Source: Clostridium sp. CX1
GTDB lineage: Bacteria > Bacillota > Clostridia > Clostridiales > Clostridiaceae
Reading direction: 5' to 3'
DNA: 64,000 nt
NCBI RefSeq assembly: GCF_025398335.1
Contig: NZ_JAODOO010000003.1
Span: 248,001 to 312,000, forward strand
The translations under genes were made by a program, and so were the position numbers. The notes below the pieces were generated by a model. It was not told where the DNA came from. It ran no database searches and was given only the letters and a program-made list of their open reading frames with translations. Shown in pieces: positions 27,091 to 36,155 of the stretch; the stretch's first letter is position 1, and the number at the start of each line of letters is the position of its first letter.

Positions 27091-28134
27091 ATGTACCGAG
27101 ACTATGAAATGGAAGATTATATGCCTTTTCAGTATCCTATGATGTGCCCAATGATGATGTATAGAATGGAAGAGGAAGAAACGGAAAGAAAAATGAAGCA
27201 GCCACAACAACAGCCGCAAAATTATGCTCAGCCTATTAAAGCACAGCCTCAAAAATATGCTCAGCCAAAACCACAACCTCAGCCACAAAAAACGCCACAA
27301 TATATACCATCGCCAGTACAGCCAGTAAAAGTACAGCCACAGATACAGCCGCAAAACATGGAATTAAATATACAGGCTCATATGGAGCCACAAAACATGG
27401 GGTTAAATATACAGCCGCAGATGCAACCACAAAGTATGGGATTAAATATACAGCCACAGATGGAACCACAAAATCTAGGATTAAATATACAACCGCAGAT
27501 GCAGCCACAAAGTATGGGATTAAATATACAACCACAAATGGAGCCACAAAACTTAGGATTAAACATACAGCCACAGATGCAGCCACAAAACATGGAATTG
27601 AATATACAACCAAAGATGGAGCCGAAAAGCATGGAATTAAATATACAGCCAAAGATGGACGCGCAAAGCATGGAGTTAAATATACAGCCAAAGATGGAAT
27701 CACAAAGTATGCCATTAAATATACAGCCAAAAATGGAATCACAAGATATGGAGCTTAATATACAACCTAAGGTTGGCTCAGTGGTAATGGATCCAATAAA
27801 GGTGCAGTTTAAAATAGAGCCAGTAGTAGAAAATACAAATATACAGTTAAAAATTCATCCGATAGTACAGCCTGTAGAGCAGCCTATAATGATAAAACCT
27901 CAAGTTATGCAGCCTATGATGCCATGTCCACCAATGCCAAAACAGCCGTACCCTATGATGAAACCTATGTGTCATATGGTAAAAAGACCATGCCCTATGA
28001 TGATGAAAGCCCCATGTCACATGATGGGTCACCCAGCTATGAAGCCTGCCATGTCATATCCAATGATGAAGAAGTCATGCCACTGCATGAAGGAGTCTTG
28101 GGATGATATCACTGATGATACCACAACGGATTAG
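27091..28134 (+). CDS. Gln/Pro-rich tandem-repeat protein with Met/Cys/His-rich tail (putative spore coat)
   Basis: From the ATG at 27091 (GGAGG 7 bases upstream; an ATG at 27070 has none) the protein is 347 residues. The N-terminus is rich in Met and acidic residues (MYRDYEMEDYMPFQYPMMCP). Next come Gln/Pro-rich sequence, eleven tandem 13-residue repeats (NMGLNIQPQMQPQ type), and a tail packed with Met, Cys, His and Pro (PMMKPMCHMV, APCHMMGHP, KKSCHCMKE). I do not recognise a family. Low-complexity Met/Cys/His composition is common in spore coat proteins and would bind metal. There is no signal peptide. It follows bceB without an obvious terminator but has its own spacing of 78 bases. Function unknown. 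Confidence 0.75.
   Translation: MYRDYEMEDYMPFQYPMMCPMMMYRMEEEETERKMKQPQQQPQNYAQPIKAQPQKYAQPKPQPQPQKTPQYIPSPVQPVKVQPQIQPQNMELNIQAHMEPQNMGLNIQPQMQPQSMGLNIQPQMEPQNLGLNIQPQMQPQSMGLNIQPQMEPQNLGLNIQPQMQPQNMELNIQPKMEPKSMELNIQPKMDAQSMELNIQPKMESQSMPLNIQPKMESQDMELNIQPKVGSVVMDPIKVQFKIEPVVENTNIQLKIHPIVQPVEQPIMIKPQVMQPMMPCPPMPKQPYPMMKPMCHMVKRPCPMMMKAPCHMMGHPAMKPAMSYPMMKKSCHCMKESWDDITDDTTTD
27355..27783 (+). repeat. Eleven tandem 39-bp coding repeats
   Basis: Units start every 39 bases from 27355 and end at 27783. Each codes 13 residues with the constant core LNIQP and alternating MEPQ or MQPQ. The first six units are near-identical in pairs, suggesting recent duplication; the last five change to LNIQPKM and are more diverged. 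Copy number is likely to vary among strains. Confidence 0.9.
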
Positions 28135-28187
28135 CAGTCTGCTTACCAAGCAGTTATATAATAGAGAAGCTTTTATAACCATATAAA

Positions 28188-28221
28188 AATAAGCTCGGCA
28201 AAGGTCGGGCTTATTTTTTAT
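28188..28221 (+). terminator. Rho-independent terminator
   Basis: AATAAGCTCG pairs with CGGGCTTATT (one G-T), followed by TTTTT, after the repeat-protein gene. Confidence 0.8.
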
Positions 28222-28350
28222 TAACTTTCAAGACTTCCGATAAGTACTTTAGTAAAAAATAAAAAATAAAAACCATAAAAACATAGTATAATTATATTAT
28301 TAGAGTTAACTATAGTACTTAAAATAAAACAACAAGGTAAGGGGGAGAAA

Positions 28351-31300
28351 ATGAATATAAAAAAGTTAGAAGAAATAATTTTCAAACCAGCCTCCAATTT
28401 AATGAAAAAAACTGGAGAAGAGGTCTTTAAGAGAGGACTAGTTTCCGGTATAAGAGGAAGAAAGATAGAAAACTTCTACCATATTTATGGAGATGTACTA
28501 AACGCGGTAACCCATAATGAATTTAAGACTTATATAAAAATAAATTTATCAGATAAAAAAGTAGAGGCTGTAAGCTGTGGTTGCAGTGACTTTAAAGAGT
28601 TATCTAAAACCAGGAAATTATTTATGTGTCAGCATTTAACCGGCACTGGATATAAGTTTTTAAGCCAGCTTTACAAGAAAAAAGAAAATCAGAAGGAATT
28701 GCCTAGAAAGGAAATTGAGAAGGATAAGGTAGCTGTTGGAATAAAGGTAACTCATAAGTTGTGGAAGGGTGTAACCACCTATGAGCTGGAGTTTCGTCTA
28801 GGCTTCGAACATAAGTATTTAATTGATGACTTAAGAAGCTTTATTTCAGCATTAGACAAAGGGAAAAAAATATATTTCAATAATCAGTTTGCCTACAATC
28901 CCATAAATCATGAAATTCGCCTCAGTGATATGAAAATTATAGATTTCATAAGGGAAAAAGTCCATACAAACAAGAATATTTCAAGCACAGGTAGGAATTT
29001 AATAATAGACCCTAAGGAATTAAGAAAGTTTCTAAGCTGTATTCTTGAAGATAAAATTATATTTAAATATAAGGGTATAGAATATAAAACCTTTGTTTTT
29101 AAAGAAGATTTACCACTTAGCTTCACTCTTAAAGAAAAAGAGGACCATCTTATATTAACAACTCATAAAAAACTTCCTATTATTTTAAATGAAAATAGGG
29201 ACGTATATCTTTTTAATGAAGAACTCTATCTTCCTTCAAAAAATCAAATTAGAAAATATAATCTCTTATATGAAGGGTTTCAAAAAAATGGTAGAGTACA
29301 GTTTGTTAAAACTATACAAAATTATAATAAGCTTATTTCCTTACTAAACAGTATTTCGAAAAATGTTACTATTTCAGAAGAGGTAAAGAGGTTTTCCTCT
29401 AATTCCTTAAGCTTTGAATTCCATATCTATAAGGAAGAAGAATACATATACTGTGACGTATATGCAACTTATTATAATGAAAAAATTAATATATTAGATG
29501 AAAATAGCAGCAAGATGCAGCTTATAAGAGACTTTAGCAGAGAAGAGAAGGTTCTTATGAAGCTAGAATATTACAGGTTTATCAGAAGGGAGAACAAGCT
29601 GCTATTTGTTGGCGGAGATGAAGAACTTTTTAATCTTCTAAATAATAGAGAAAATATTATACACTCCCTAGGTTCAGTTACCTTTGGAAAGGGACTAGAG
29701 AATATTAAAATATATGACTCCAGGTCTATTGAGATAGACTTATACGAGGAAAATGGCTATTTTAACTTTAATTACAATATTGGAGATATAGATGCTGGGG
29801 AATTAAATAATATAATTGAAAGTTATAAAGCAGATAACAGGTTTTACAAAATCAAGGATAACGGGTTCCTGGATTTTCAAGATGAAGGTGTAATAACTTT
29901 TCTTAATTTAATTCAGGTATTAAATGAGGATGCTAGGATAGAAGACAAATGGATACAAATAGAGAAGAATAAAGCCTTGTATATAACAAAAGCTTTAAAA
30001 AACAGGGATTATAAGTTAGGAGAAGGTGTAAATTTATTAAAAGATATAGAAAATAAACTAACTGAATTGAATAGTAAAGAACTACTTCTGCCAAGAGACT
30101 TAAAGGCGAAGCTTAGAGAATATCAAGTAGGCGGATTTAAGTGGTTTAAAAGCTTGAGTGAGGTTGGTTTTGGTGGCATATTGGCAGATGAAATGGGACT
30201 TGGTAAAACCGTTCAAACAATAGCCTTTCTTCTATCTGAAGAGGATAAAAAATCCTTAATAATTACACCTACCTCCTTAATATATAACTGGAAGGATGAA
30301 TTCAAAAAGTTTTCTCCAACTTTAAGAATAGGAGTTGCTCATGGTAGTTCCAGCGAACATGAAAAGATAATAAGTAACCTGGAGGATTATGATGTTATTT
30401 TAACTACCTATGGGACGTTAAGAAATAATATTAAAAAATATAATGAAATTTTATTTGACTACTGCATCATAGACGAGGCTCAAAATATAAAAAATTCTGA
30501 GGCTCAGACCTCAAAGATTGTTAAGGAAATTAAGGCTAAGACAAGATTTGCACTTACAGGAACACCTATGGAAAATAATTTAATGGAGCTTTGGTCAATA
30601 TTTGATTTTGTAATGCCAGGATATTTGTACTCTAAGGAAAACTTTTATAAAAAATTTATTTACGACACAGAATTTGATTTAGAAAATCTCAAATTATTAA
30701 TAAAACCCTTTATTTTAAGAAGAACTAAAAAAGAAGTTATAGAAGAGCTTCCAGATAAAATTGAAAAGAAGATGACTGTACAAATGACTACAGCTCAAAG
30801 GGCGGTATACAGCTCTTATATAAAAGATGTGAGAGCAAAGATGAAAAATAATTTTCAGGGGAAAATTGAAGTCTTTTCCTATTTAACAAAGCTGAGACAG
30901 ATTTGTCTAGATCCCTCTATAATATTAGAGGAATATAAGGGTGGCAGCGGAAAAGTTAGGGCAGCAATGACACTGCTGGAAGAAAACATACACTCTGGAG
31001 GTAAAACCTTGTTGTTTTCTCAATTTACCTCCGCATTAAAGAAAATAGGCGAATCCTTAGAGGATAGGAAAATTGAATATTTCTATCTAGATGGATCTAC
31101 TCCTTCTAAAGAAAGAGTTAGACTGGTAAATGAATTTAATAATGGTGAAGAGGTAAAGGTGTTTTTAATTTCCCTAAAAGCAGGAGGAACGGGACTTAAC
31201 CTTACTTCGGCAAACTTGGTTATTCACTTTGACCCTTGGTGGAATCCAGCAGTAGAAAATCAGGCAACAGATAGAGCTCATAGAATTGGTCAGAGGAATG

Positions 31301-31473
31301 TAGTAGAAGTAGTTAAGCTAGTTGCCAAAGGTACCATAGAGGAAAAAATACTTACGCTTCAGGAACATAAAAAGGAACTAATTGATAACATTATTACAGG
31401 TGAGCTTAAGGATAGCAGCATGATAAATAAGCTGTCAAGAGAAGAACTTGTTCAGCTATTCAATAGAGATTAG
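28351..31473 (+). CDS. SNF2/Rad54-family helicase with N-terminal SWIM zinc finger
   Basis: The 1040-residue protein begins with a SWIM motif (CGCSDF...MCQHL, about residues 75-97), followed by a bacterial SNF2-associated region and a C-terminal SNF2 ATPase. Motifs seen are LADEMGLGKTVQT (Walker A, about 610), IDEAQNIKN (Walker B), LTGTPMENN and the helicase C-terminal QATDRAHRIGQ. Such proteins translocate on double-stranded DNA; bacterial members are linked to RNA polymerase recycling (RapA) or to genome maintenance, but this clade has no fixed role. It starts after GGGGGAG and forms a single-gene unit. Confidence 0.92.
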   Translation: MNIKKLEEIIFKPASNLMKKTGEEVFKRGLVSGIRGRKIENFYHIYGDVLNAVTHNEFKTYIKINLSDKKVEAVSCGCSDFKELSKTRKLFMCQHLTGTGYKFLSQLYKKKENQKELPRKEIEKDKVAVGIKVTHKLWKGVTTYELEFRLGFEHKYLIDDLRSFISALDKGKKIYFNNQFAYNPINHEIRLSDMKIIDFIREKVHTNKNISSTGRNLIIDPKELRKFLSCILEDKIIFKYKGIEYKTFVFKEDLPLSFTLKEKEDHLILTTHKKLPIILNENRDVYLFNEELYLPSKNQIRKYNLLYEGFQKNGRVQFVKTIQNYNKLISLLNSISKNVTISEEVKRFSSNSLSFEFHIYKEEEYIYCDVYATYYNEKINILDENSSKMQLIRDFSREEKVLMKLEYYRFIRRENKLLFVGGDEELFNLLNNRENIIHSLGSVTFGKGLENIKIYDSRSIEIDLYEENGYFNFNYNIGDIDAGELNNIIESYKADNRFYKIKDNGFLDFQDEGVITFLNLIQVLNEDARIEDKWIQIEKNKALYITKALKNRDYKLGEGVNLLKDIENKLTELNSKELLLPRDLKAKLREYQVGGFKWFKSLSEVGFGGILADEMGLGKTVQTIAFLLSEEDKKSLIITPTSLIYNWKDEFKKFSPTLRIGVAHGSSSEHEKIISNLEDYDVILTTYGTLRNNIKKYNEILFDYCIIDEAQNIKNSEAQTSKIVKEIKAKTRFALTGTPMENNLMELWSIFDFVMPGYLYSKENFYKKFIYDTEFDLENLKLLIKPFILRRTKKEVIEELPDKIEKKMTVQMTTAQRAVYSSYIKDVRAKMKNNFQGKIEVFSYLTKLRQICLDPSIILEEYKGGSGKVRAAMTLLEENIHSGGKTLLFSQFTSALKKIGESLEDRKIEYFYLDGSTPSKERVRLVNEFNNGEEVKVFLISLKAGGTGLNLTSANLVIHFDPWWNPAVENQATDRAHRIGQRNVVEVVKLVAKGTIEEKILTLQEHKKELIDNIITGELKDSSMINKLSREELVQLFNRD

Positions 31474-31512
31474 TTACTCTATTTTCAGAGCAAATCTTTC
31501 TCAAGAGATAAT

Positions 31513-31560
31513 GGTGTCCGTACCTGGGGTACATTTGCACCCCAGGAGTGGGCGCCTTTT
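31513..31560. terminator. Bidirectional terminator between convergent genes
   Basis: An inner stem CCTGGGG/CCCCAGG is extended by an outer GGTGTCC/GGGCGCC stem with G-T pairs, followed by TTTT. It separates the SNF2 gene from the convergent sulfurtransferase gene. Confidence 0.7.
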
Positions 31561-32394
31561 CTATTCTTCTCCCTTGCTAACAGGGCTGTCATCGTAGCTA
31601 ACCCAATCACTCCAGCTGCCTACATAAAGCTTTGGCTTAAAACCTAACTCATCCAATATTATAAAGTTACCACAAGCATCAATTCCTGAACCACATTGAA
31701 GAACTATATCCTTATAATTGTTCAAAGGCTTAAAGTATTCTTTAAGTTCATCCTCTGATTTAAACTTTCCCTTTTCATCAAGTACGTTTTTCCAATCGAA
31801 GTTTTTTGCCCCAGGTATATGTCCTGCTTTTTTATCAAGGGGCTCAACCTCTCCACGATATCTTTCCGGAGCTCTGGAATCTACTATAATAAAGTCTTTA
31901 TTGGCCATTTTGCCTTTAATTTCAAATATGTCTGTTTTAATATCTTCCCTTAAGTTTATGTTGAAATTGCCTTTCTCAGCCATAGGAACTTCTTTATAAA
32001 GAGGATAGCCTTCCTCTATCCAGCTATTTATGCCTCCATTCAACACATAAACTTTATCATGGCCAAGATACTTCATCATCCACCAAAATCTCTCTGCTCC
32101 TGCAAGCTTTGCCTCATCATAAATTGCAACAGTCTTATCATTACTTATGCCTATGCTTTCAAGCTTATCTTTTAGCATTTTAAGGTCCGGAAGAGGACTT
32201 CTTCCTCCATGTTCCCTTTCTTCGTCAGCTAAATCCTTTTTAACATCCAGGAAAAAAGCATTTTTAATGTGCCCTTCTTCATAAAGCTTTTTGCCATAGT
32301 CTTTATCAAATAAATCAGCTCTGCAATCTACTATAACTAAATCTTTATCCTCAGCATGTTCATAAAGCCACTTTGATGTAATAAAATTACTCAT
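31561..32394 (-). CDS. Sulfurtransferase with two rhodanese domains
   Basis: The 277-residue protein has two rhodanese domains (about 1-130 and 145-275). The C-terminal one carries the catalytic Cys in LQCGSGIDAC, close to the CGSGVTA loop of 3-mercaptopyruvate and thiosulfate sulfurtransferases. The N-terminal domain (IYDEAKLAGAERFWW) is the inactive partner, as usual. The ATG at 32394 with AGGGGTG upstream is preferred over a GTG at 32403. Cytoplasmic; donor substrate not certain. Confidence 0.9.
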   Translation of the reverse strand: MSNFITSKWLYEHAEDKDLVIVDCRADLFDKDYGKKLYEEGHIKNAFFLDVKKDLADEEREHGGRSPLPDLKMLKDKLESIGISNDKTVAIYDEAKLAGAERFWWMMKYLGHDKVYVLNGGINSWIEEGYPLYKEVPMAEKGNFNINLREDIKTDIFEIKGKMANKDFIIVDSRAPERYRGEVEPLDKKAGHIPGAKNFDWKNVLDEKGKFKSEDELKEYFKPLNNYKDIVLQCGSGIDACGNFIILDELGFKPKLYVGSWSDWVSYDDSPVSKGEE

Positions 32395-32472
32395 ATACAA
32401 CACCCCTTTTTTACTTCTTAATATTAATTATATTATAAAATTTCCTAGTTAAAATAAAAGTTTTTAAAAGAT

Positions 32473-32502
32473 TTGTTTTTTTATAGGGGAGTGTGATATA
32501 AT
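32473..32502 (+). promoter_or_regulatory. Promoter of the purine-riboswitch operon
   Basis: TTGTTT (32473-32478) and an extended -10, TGATATAAT with hexamer TATAAT at 32497-32502, lie 18 bases apart just upstream of the aptamer. Confidence 0.6.
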
Positions 32503-32518
32503 ACTCCATATCATACAA

Positions 32519-32593
32519 AAAGCTCGTATATCATCGGTAATATGGACCGAAAGTTTCTACCTGCTAGCCGTAAATTAGCAGACTACGAGGTAT
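32519..32593 (+). promoter_or_regulatory. Guanine-type purine riboswitch aptamer
   Basis: The three-way junction is visible: P1 CTCGTA/TACGAG (32523-32528 with 32584-32589), P2 ATCGGT/ACCGAA, the core TTTCTACC, and P3 TGCTAG/TTAGCA with its loop. The specificity base in the last junction strand is C (GACTAC), which indicates guanine/hypoxanthine/xanthine-type recognition; adenine riboswitches have T here. It precedes pbuX-xpt, the classic target. Confidence 0.95.
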
Positions 32594-32684
32594 TGTTTTA
32601 GGATAAGCATCGCTCCTAGGGTATATCTAAGATTTAGGCATACCTTAGGGGGGAGACGGATTTTAATCTGATTATCTGGAACTC

Positions 32685-32717
32685 AACACCTCAATTTTTA
32701 TTGGGGTGTTTTTTTAT
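32685..32717 (+). terminator. Terminator of the purine riboswitch
   Basis: AACACCTCAA pairs with TTGGGGTGTT and a run of T follows. GAGGT at the 3' side of P1 can pair with ACCTC of the terminator as an antiterminator. The terminator lies about 90 bases after the aptamer, further than in Bacillus xpt. Confidence 0.85.
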
Positions 32718-32803
32718 TTGGCATTTCTAATATGCCTTAGTATCTCTTACGACGCTCTATGTATGATAGACAAATACTTTAGATCATAGAGGGAGATGGA
32801 AAG

Positions 32804-34147
32804 ATGAAGAAGAAGGAAAATCACATTGAATTAATCTATGGAGTTGAAGACAAGCCTAAGATGTTAACACAAATTTTATTAGGCTTTCAACATATCTTTG
32901 CAGCCTTTGGTGGAATTATTGTTGTACCAATAGTTATTTCAGCGGCATTAGGTCTGGATGCAAAAACTTCAACAGCATTAATAAGTAGCAGTATTTTAAT
33001 GGCAGGGGTTGCTACCTTTATTCAATCTAGAGGTATTGGACCAGTAGGTGCTAGAGTTGCCTGTGTTATGGGAACAGACTTTACCTTCGTAGCACCAGCA
33101 ATTGTAGTTGGATCAAAATTTGGACTGGCAGGAATCTTTGGAGCAACAATTTTAGGCTCTTTTATAGTTATTATTTTAAGTTTTTTTGTTAAGCCTCTTA
33201 TGAAATTATTCCCGCCAATTGTAACAGGAACGGTAGTATCTTTAATTGGTTTAACATTACTGCCGGTATCAATAGATTGGGCTGCTGGCGGTGTAGGAAG
33301 TAGCGATTATGGTAGTTTAAAAAATATTTCTATAGCTTTATTAATAATGATAATTACATTGTTACTAAATCACTATGGAAAAGGATTGATAAGCAGTGCC
33401 TCGATTTTAATAGGAATGGCTCTAGGATATGTTATCTGTATACCACTAGGTATGATAAACTTTTCATCTGTTAGTGAGGCAAGCTGGTTATCCTTACCTA
33501 AGATTTTTGGACATGGAATAAACTTTAACTTAAATGTTGTGTTACCTTTTATTCCAGCTTATTTTGTTACAATAATAGGAACAGTAGGATGTTTAAAAGC
33601 TATTAATGAGGTTTCAGAAATAAAATCAGAGGAAAAGGGTATAGGTGCAGGGGTTTTATCAGATGGAGTAGGAAGTATGCTAGCAGGATTCTTTGGAGCA
33701 TTACCTAATACATCCTTTAGTCAAAACATCGGATTAATTCCGCTAACAAAGGTAGCAAGCCGTTATGTAACAATGATGGCTGGAATATTATTAGTTCTTC
33801 TAGGATTATTCCCTAAGTTTGCAGCATTAATAAATATAATGCCTCAACCTGTACTTGGTGGAGTTGGAATTGTTATGTTTGGAACAGTGGCAGCAGCAGG
33901 GATTGAAACTCTAAGTCGTGTAAAGATAAATAATCGTAACCTATTAATTATAGCTACATCTATTGGATTAGGGCTGGGAGTTACCTTTCGTCCAGATTTT
34001 ATCTCACAACTTCCAGAAGGCTTAAAGATGATTTTCTCATCGGGGATTTCAACAGGAACAATAGCAGCACTAGTATTAAATTTAATATTAAAAGAAGAAA
34101 GCACAAAATCTTGTGAAATAGGTGATATAAATGAAAGCATTGCATAA
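32804..34147 (+). CDS. pbuX: Xanthine permease (NCS2 family)
   Basis: The 447-residue polytopic protein matches the nucleobase:cation symporter-2 family: the N-terminal [11 protein letters not shown], the [12 protein letters not shown] loop and [13 protein letters not shown]. Clustering with xpt under a guanine riboswitch identifies it as the xanthine (possibly guanine) permease. Ribosome site GGGAGATGG. Its 3' end overlaps xpt by 17 bases, so translation is coupled. Confidence 0.93.
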   Translation: MKKKENHIELIYGVEDKPKMLTQILLGFQHIFAAFGGIIVVPIVISAALGLDAKTSTALISSSILMAGVATFIQSRGIGPVGARVACVMGTDFTFVAPAIVVGSKFGLAGIFGATILGSFIVIILSFFVKPLMKLFPPIVTGTVVSLIGLTLLPVSIDWAAGGVGSSDYGSLKNISIALLIMIITLLLNHYGKGLISSASILIGMALGYVICIPLGMINFSSVSEASWLSLPKIFGHGINFNLNVVLPFIPAYFVTIIGTVGCLKAINEVSEIKSEEKGIGAGVLSDGVGSMLAGFFGALPNTSFSQNIGLIPLTKVASRYVTMMAGILLVLLGLFPKFAALINIMPQPVLGGVGIVMFGTVAAAGIETLSRVKINNRNLLIIATSIGLGLGVTFRPDFISQLPEGLKMIFSSGISTGTIAALVLNLILKEESTKSCEIGDINESIA

Positions 34148-34703
34148 AAGAATAAAAGAAGAAGGACAAGCATTATCCGAAAATGTATTGAAGGTGGACT
34201 CTTTTCTAAACCATCAAGTAGACCCAGAGCTTATGTATCAAATGGGAACTTATTTTAAAGATTATTTCAAGAACCATGGAATCACAAAGGTATTTACTAT
34301 CGAAAGCTCAGGAATTGCTCCAGCAGTTATGACTGCTATGCAAATGAATTTACCGATGGTAACCTTAAAGAAAAAGACATCAAAAATCTTAAATGAAGAT
34401 GTGTATCAGACTACCGTTCATTCCTTTACAAAGTCAGTAGATTATGAACTGACACTATCAAAAAAGTATATTAAAGCAGATGACTCAATACTAATTATTG
34501 ATGACTTTCTAGCCAATGGAGAAGCTGCATTAGGAGCTGCCCGTTTAGTGGAGGCGGCAGGAGCTAAGGTTGCTGGAATTGGTATAGTAATTGAAAAATC
34601 CTTTCAACCTGGCCGTAAAGCTTTAGACAATAAAGGATATGATGTGTATTCATTAGCTAGAATTGCTAAGCTTGAAGAAGGAATAGTTGAATTTGTAGAA
34701 TAA
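34131..34703 (+). CDS. xpt: Xanthine phosphoribosyltransferase
   Basis: The 190-residue protein has the PRPP-binding motif [13 protein letters not shown] and the N-terminal [12 protein letters not shown] typical of Firmicute Xpt. It converts xanthine and PRPP to XMP for purine salvage. The start lies inside the end of pbuX. The order pbuX-xpt is reversed relative to Bacillus xpt-pbuX. Confidence 0.95.
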   Translation: MKALHKRIKEEGQALSENVLKVDSFLNHQVDPELMYQMGTYFKDYFKNHGITKVFTIESSGIAPAVMTAMQMNLPMVTLKKKTSKILNEDVYQTTVHSFTKSVDYELTLSKKYIKADDSILIIDDFLANGEAALGAARLVEAAGAKVAGIGIVIEKSFQPGRKALDNKGYDVYSLARIAKLEEGIVEFVE

Positions 34704-34716
34704 TAGAAAAGATAGT

Positions 34717-34757
34717 GCCGTCTCTGGAGCAGAGTATGCTTCCGAGGCGGTTTTTAT
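34717..34757 (+). terminator. Rho-independent terminator after xpt
   Basis: CCGTCTC pairs with GAGGCGG, extended by GGAGCA/TGCTTCC with a bulge, followed by TTTTT. Confidence 0.75.
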
Positions 34758-34859
34758 TTATAGATTAATCACCTATTAATGGTACCAATAATATAATGAA
34801 ATATAGTAGAAAATTTTTTAGAGTAGATATGTAAAAAATAAAAGGAGTAGAGAGGAGTT

Positions 34860-36104
34860 ATGAAAAGAAAGCATGGCATGTCAATTAGGTTAAGAATTAT
34901 CACCATGTCCATAGCTATAATGGTTATAATAGCATCCATGTTTGTTTTTTTTCTATATATTTCAGCAGATGATATATTAAGACTAATTCCTAATAATGAA
35001 GTTTTATCTAAGCTATTAATTTCAGTTGCGTTATCCGTTGTCCTTTGTATAGTGGTATCGATCATAATAATAATTATAGGTTCAAATTATTTTGCAAGAC
35101 CTATTTCAAGGCTAGCAAAGGAAGTAATAAAAAATAAGGACAAAGCAGGCAGGTTATATTTAGAGAAGAGTGGAATATCCGAAATAGATGAACTAACCAC
35201 TGCACTAGAAGATATAAGTGGGGAGGTTTACGATTTGGCAGCTAGGTTGACAGAAATATTTAATCTAGTCGATGAAAGGATAGGCTGCTTTGAATATAAT
35301 TTAAACACAGGAAAGACCTATCTAACAGATAACATTTTTAATATGCTTAATATTGAACATATTAACGGAGATAACTATATATCTAATGATGAATGGTTTG
35401 ATATCTTAGGAGAAAAAATCTTTAAATCCATATTGCAGGAAAACAACCTTACCGTTGAGTATAAATTTAGTAATTCAGAGAACAGCATATGGATAAAAGT
35501 TAAATCAATAAAAAATAGAGAAAATCTTCTAGGCATTATTACCAATATAACCGATGAAGTAGAAGAGAGGAAAAAGCTTGAGTACGATAGAGATTACGAC
35601 ATTCTTACAGGTTTATATAATAGACGTGCTTTTAGAAGAATTGTAAGTGATATCATTGAGAAAGACCCTAAAAGCTTTGGGGCAATGATTTTTATGGATT
35701 TAGATAATCTTAAATATATAAATGATACCTATGGTCATGAAATAGGCGATAACTATATACAGTGCACAGCAAAGAATATATCAGTCTTTAAAGAAATTGG
35801 AGCAGTGATTTCAAGAATATCAGGAGATGAATTTGCAATATATATTCATGGCTTTACAGGTAAAGAAAGTGCCTTTGCACAAATAAAAGAAATTTTTTAT
35901 AGAGAAAGTGAAAGATTTCAGCTTCCAGGAGGACTAGAGAAAGAAATAAAATGCTCTAGCGGCATAGCCTATTATCCTATAGATGGAGGCAATTACGATG
36001 AACTTATAAAACATGCAGATTTTGCAATGTATCAAGTAAAACATTCTGTAAAGGGAGGAATAAAGGAATTTGATAGAGATTCCTACCAAAGGGTTAAAAT
36101 ATGA
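34860..36104 (+). CDS. Membrane diguanylate cyclase with PAS and GGDEF domains
   Basis: The 414-residue protein has two membrane helices (about 12-36 and 50-78), a linker, a PAS-like region (about 130-235) and a C-terminal GGDEF domain (about 240-405). The active-site loop is SGDEF (about residue 321), an accepted active variant, and DLDNLKYINDTYGHEIGD supplies the metal-binding Asp. I see no RxxD inhibitory site before it. It should make cyclic di-GMP. The ribosome site GAGAGGAG supports the ATG. The region between the helices is short, so the signal is probably cytoplasmic or membrane-based. Confidence 0.9.
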   Translation: MKRKHGMSIRLRIITMSIAIMVIIASMFVFFLYISADDILRLIPNNEVLSKLLISVALSVVLCIVVSIIIIIIGSNYFARPISRLAKEVIKNKDKAGRLYLEKSGISEIDELTTALEDISGEVYDLAARLTEIFNLVDERIGCFEYNLNTGKTYLTDNIFNMLNIEHINGDNYISNDEWFDILGEKIFKSILQENNLTVEYKFSNSENSIWIKVKSIKNRENLLGIITNITDEVEERKKLEYDRDYDILTGLYNRRAFRRIVSDIIEKDPKSFGAMIFMDLDNLKYINDTYGHEIGDNYIQCTAKNISVFKEIGAVISRISGDEFAIYIHGFTGKESAFAQIKEIFYRESERFQLPGGLEKEIKCSSGIAYYPIDGGNYDELIKHADFAMYQVKHSVKGGIKEFDRDSYQRVKI

Positions 36105-36105
36105 T

Positions 36106-36140
36106 TTTAGAGTGCAAAAACATTGTATTTGCACTCTAAA
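36106..36140. terminator. Bidirectional terminator
   Basis: TTTAGAGTGCAAA (36106-36118) and TTTGCACTCTAAA (36128-36140) are perfect 13-base arms between convergent genes. Confidence 0.8.
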
Positions 36141-36155
36141 GTAATTGTAAGTTTG

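Noticed and set aside
27236-27742. Long minus-strand ORF opposite the repeat protein
   Set aside because: It is a by-product of the repeated composition; no ribosome site and no family features.
27355-27783. Regular 39-bp repeats resembling a CRISPR-like array
   Set aside because: The repeats are contiguous without spacers, stay in frame, and encode a 13-residue protein repeat.
31513-31560. Possible small RNA between convergent genes
   Set aside because: The structure is better explained as a bidirectional terminator and there is no promoter.
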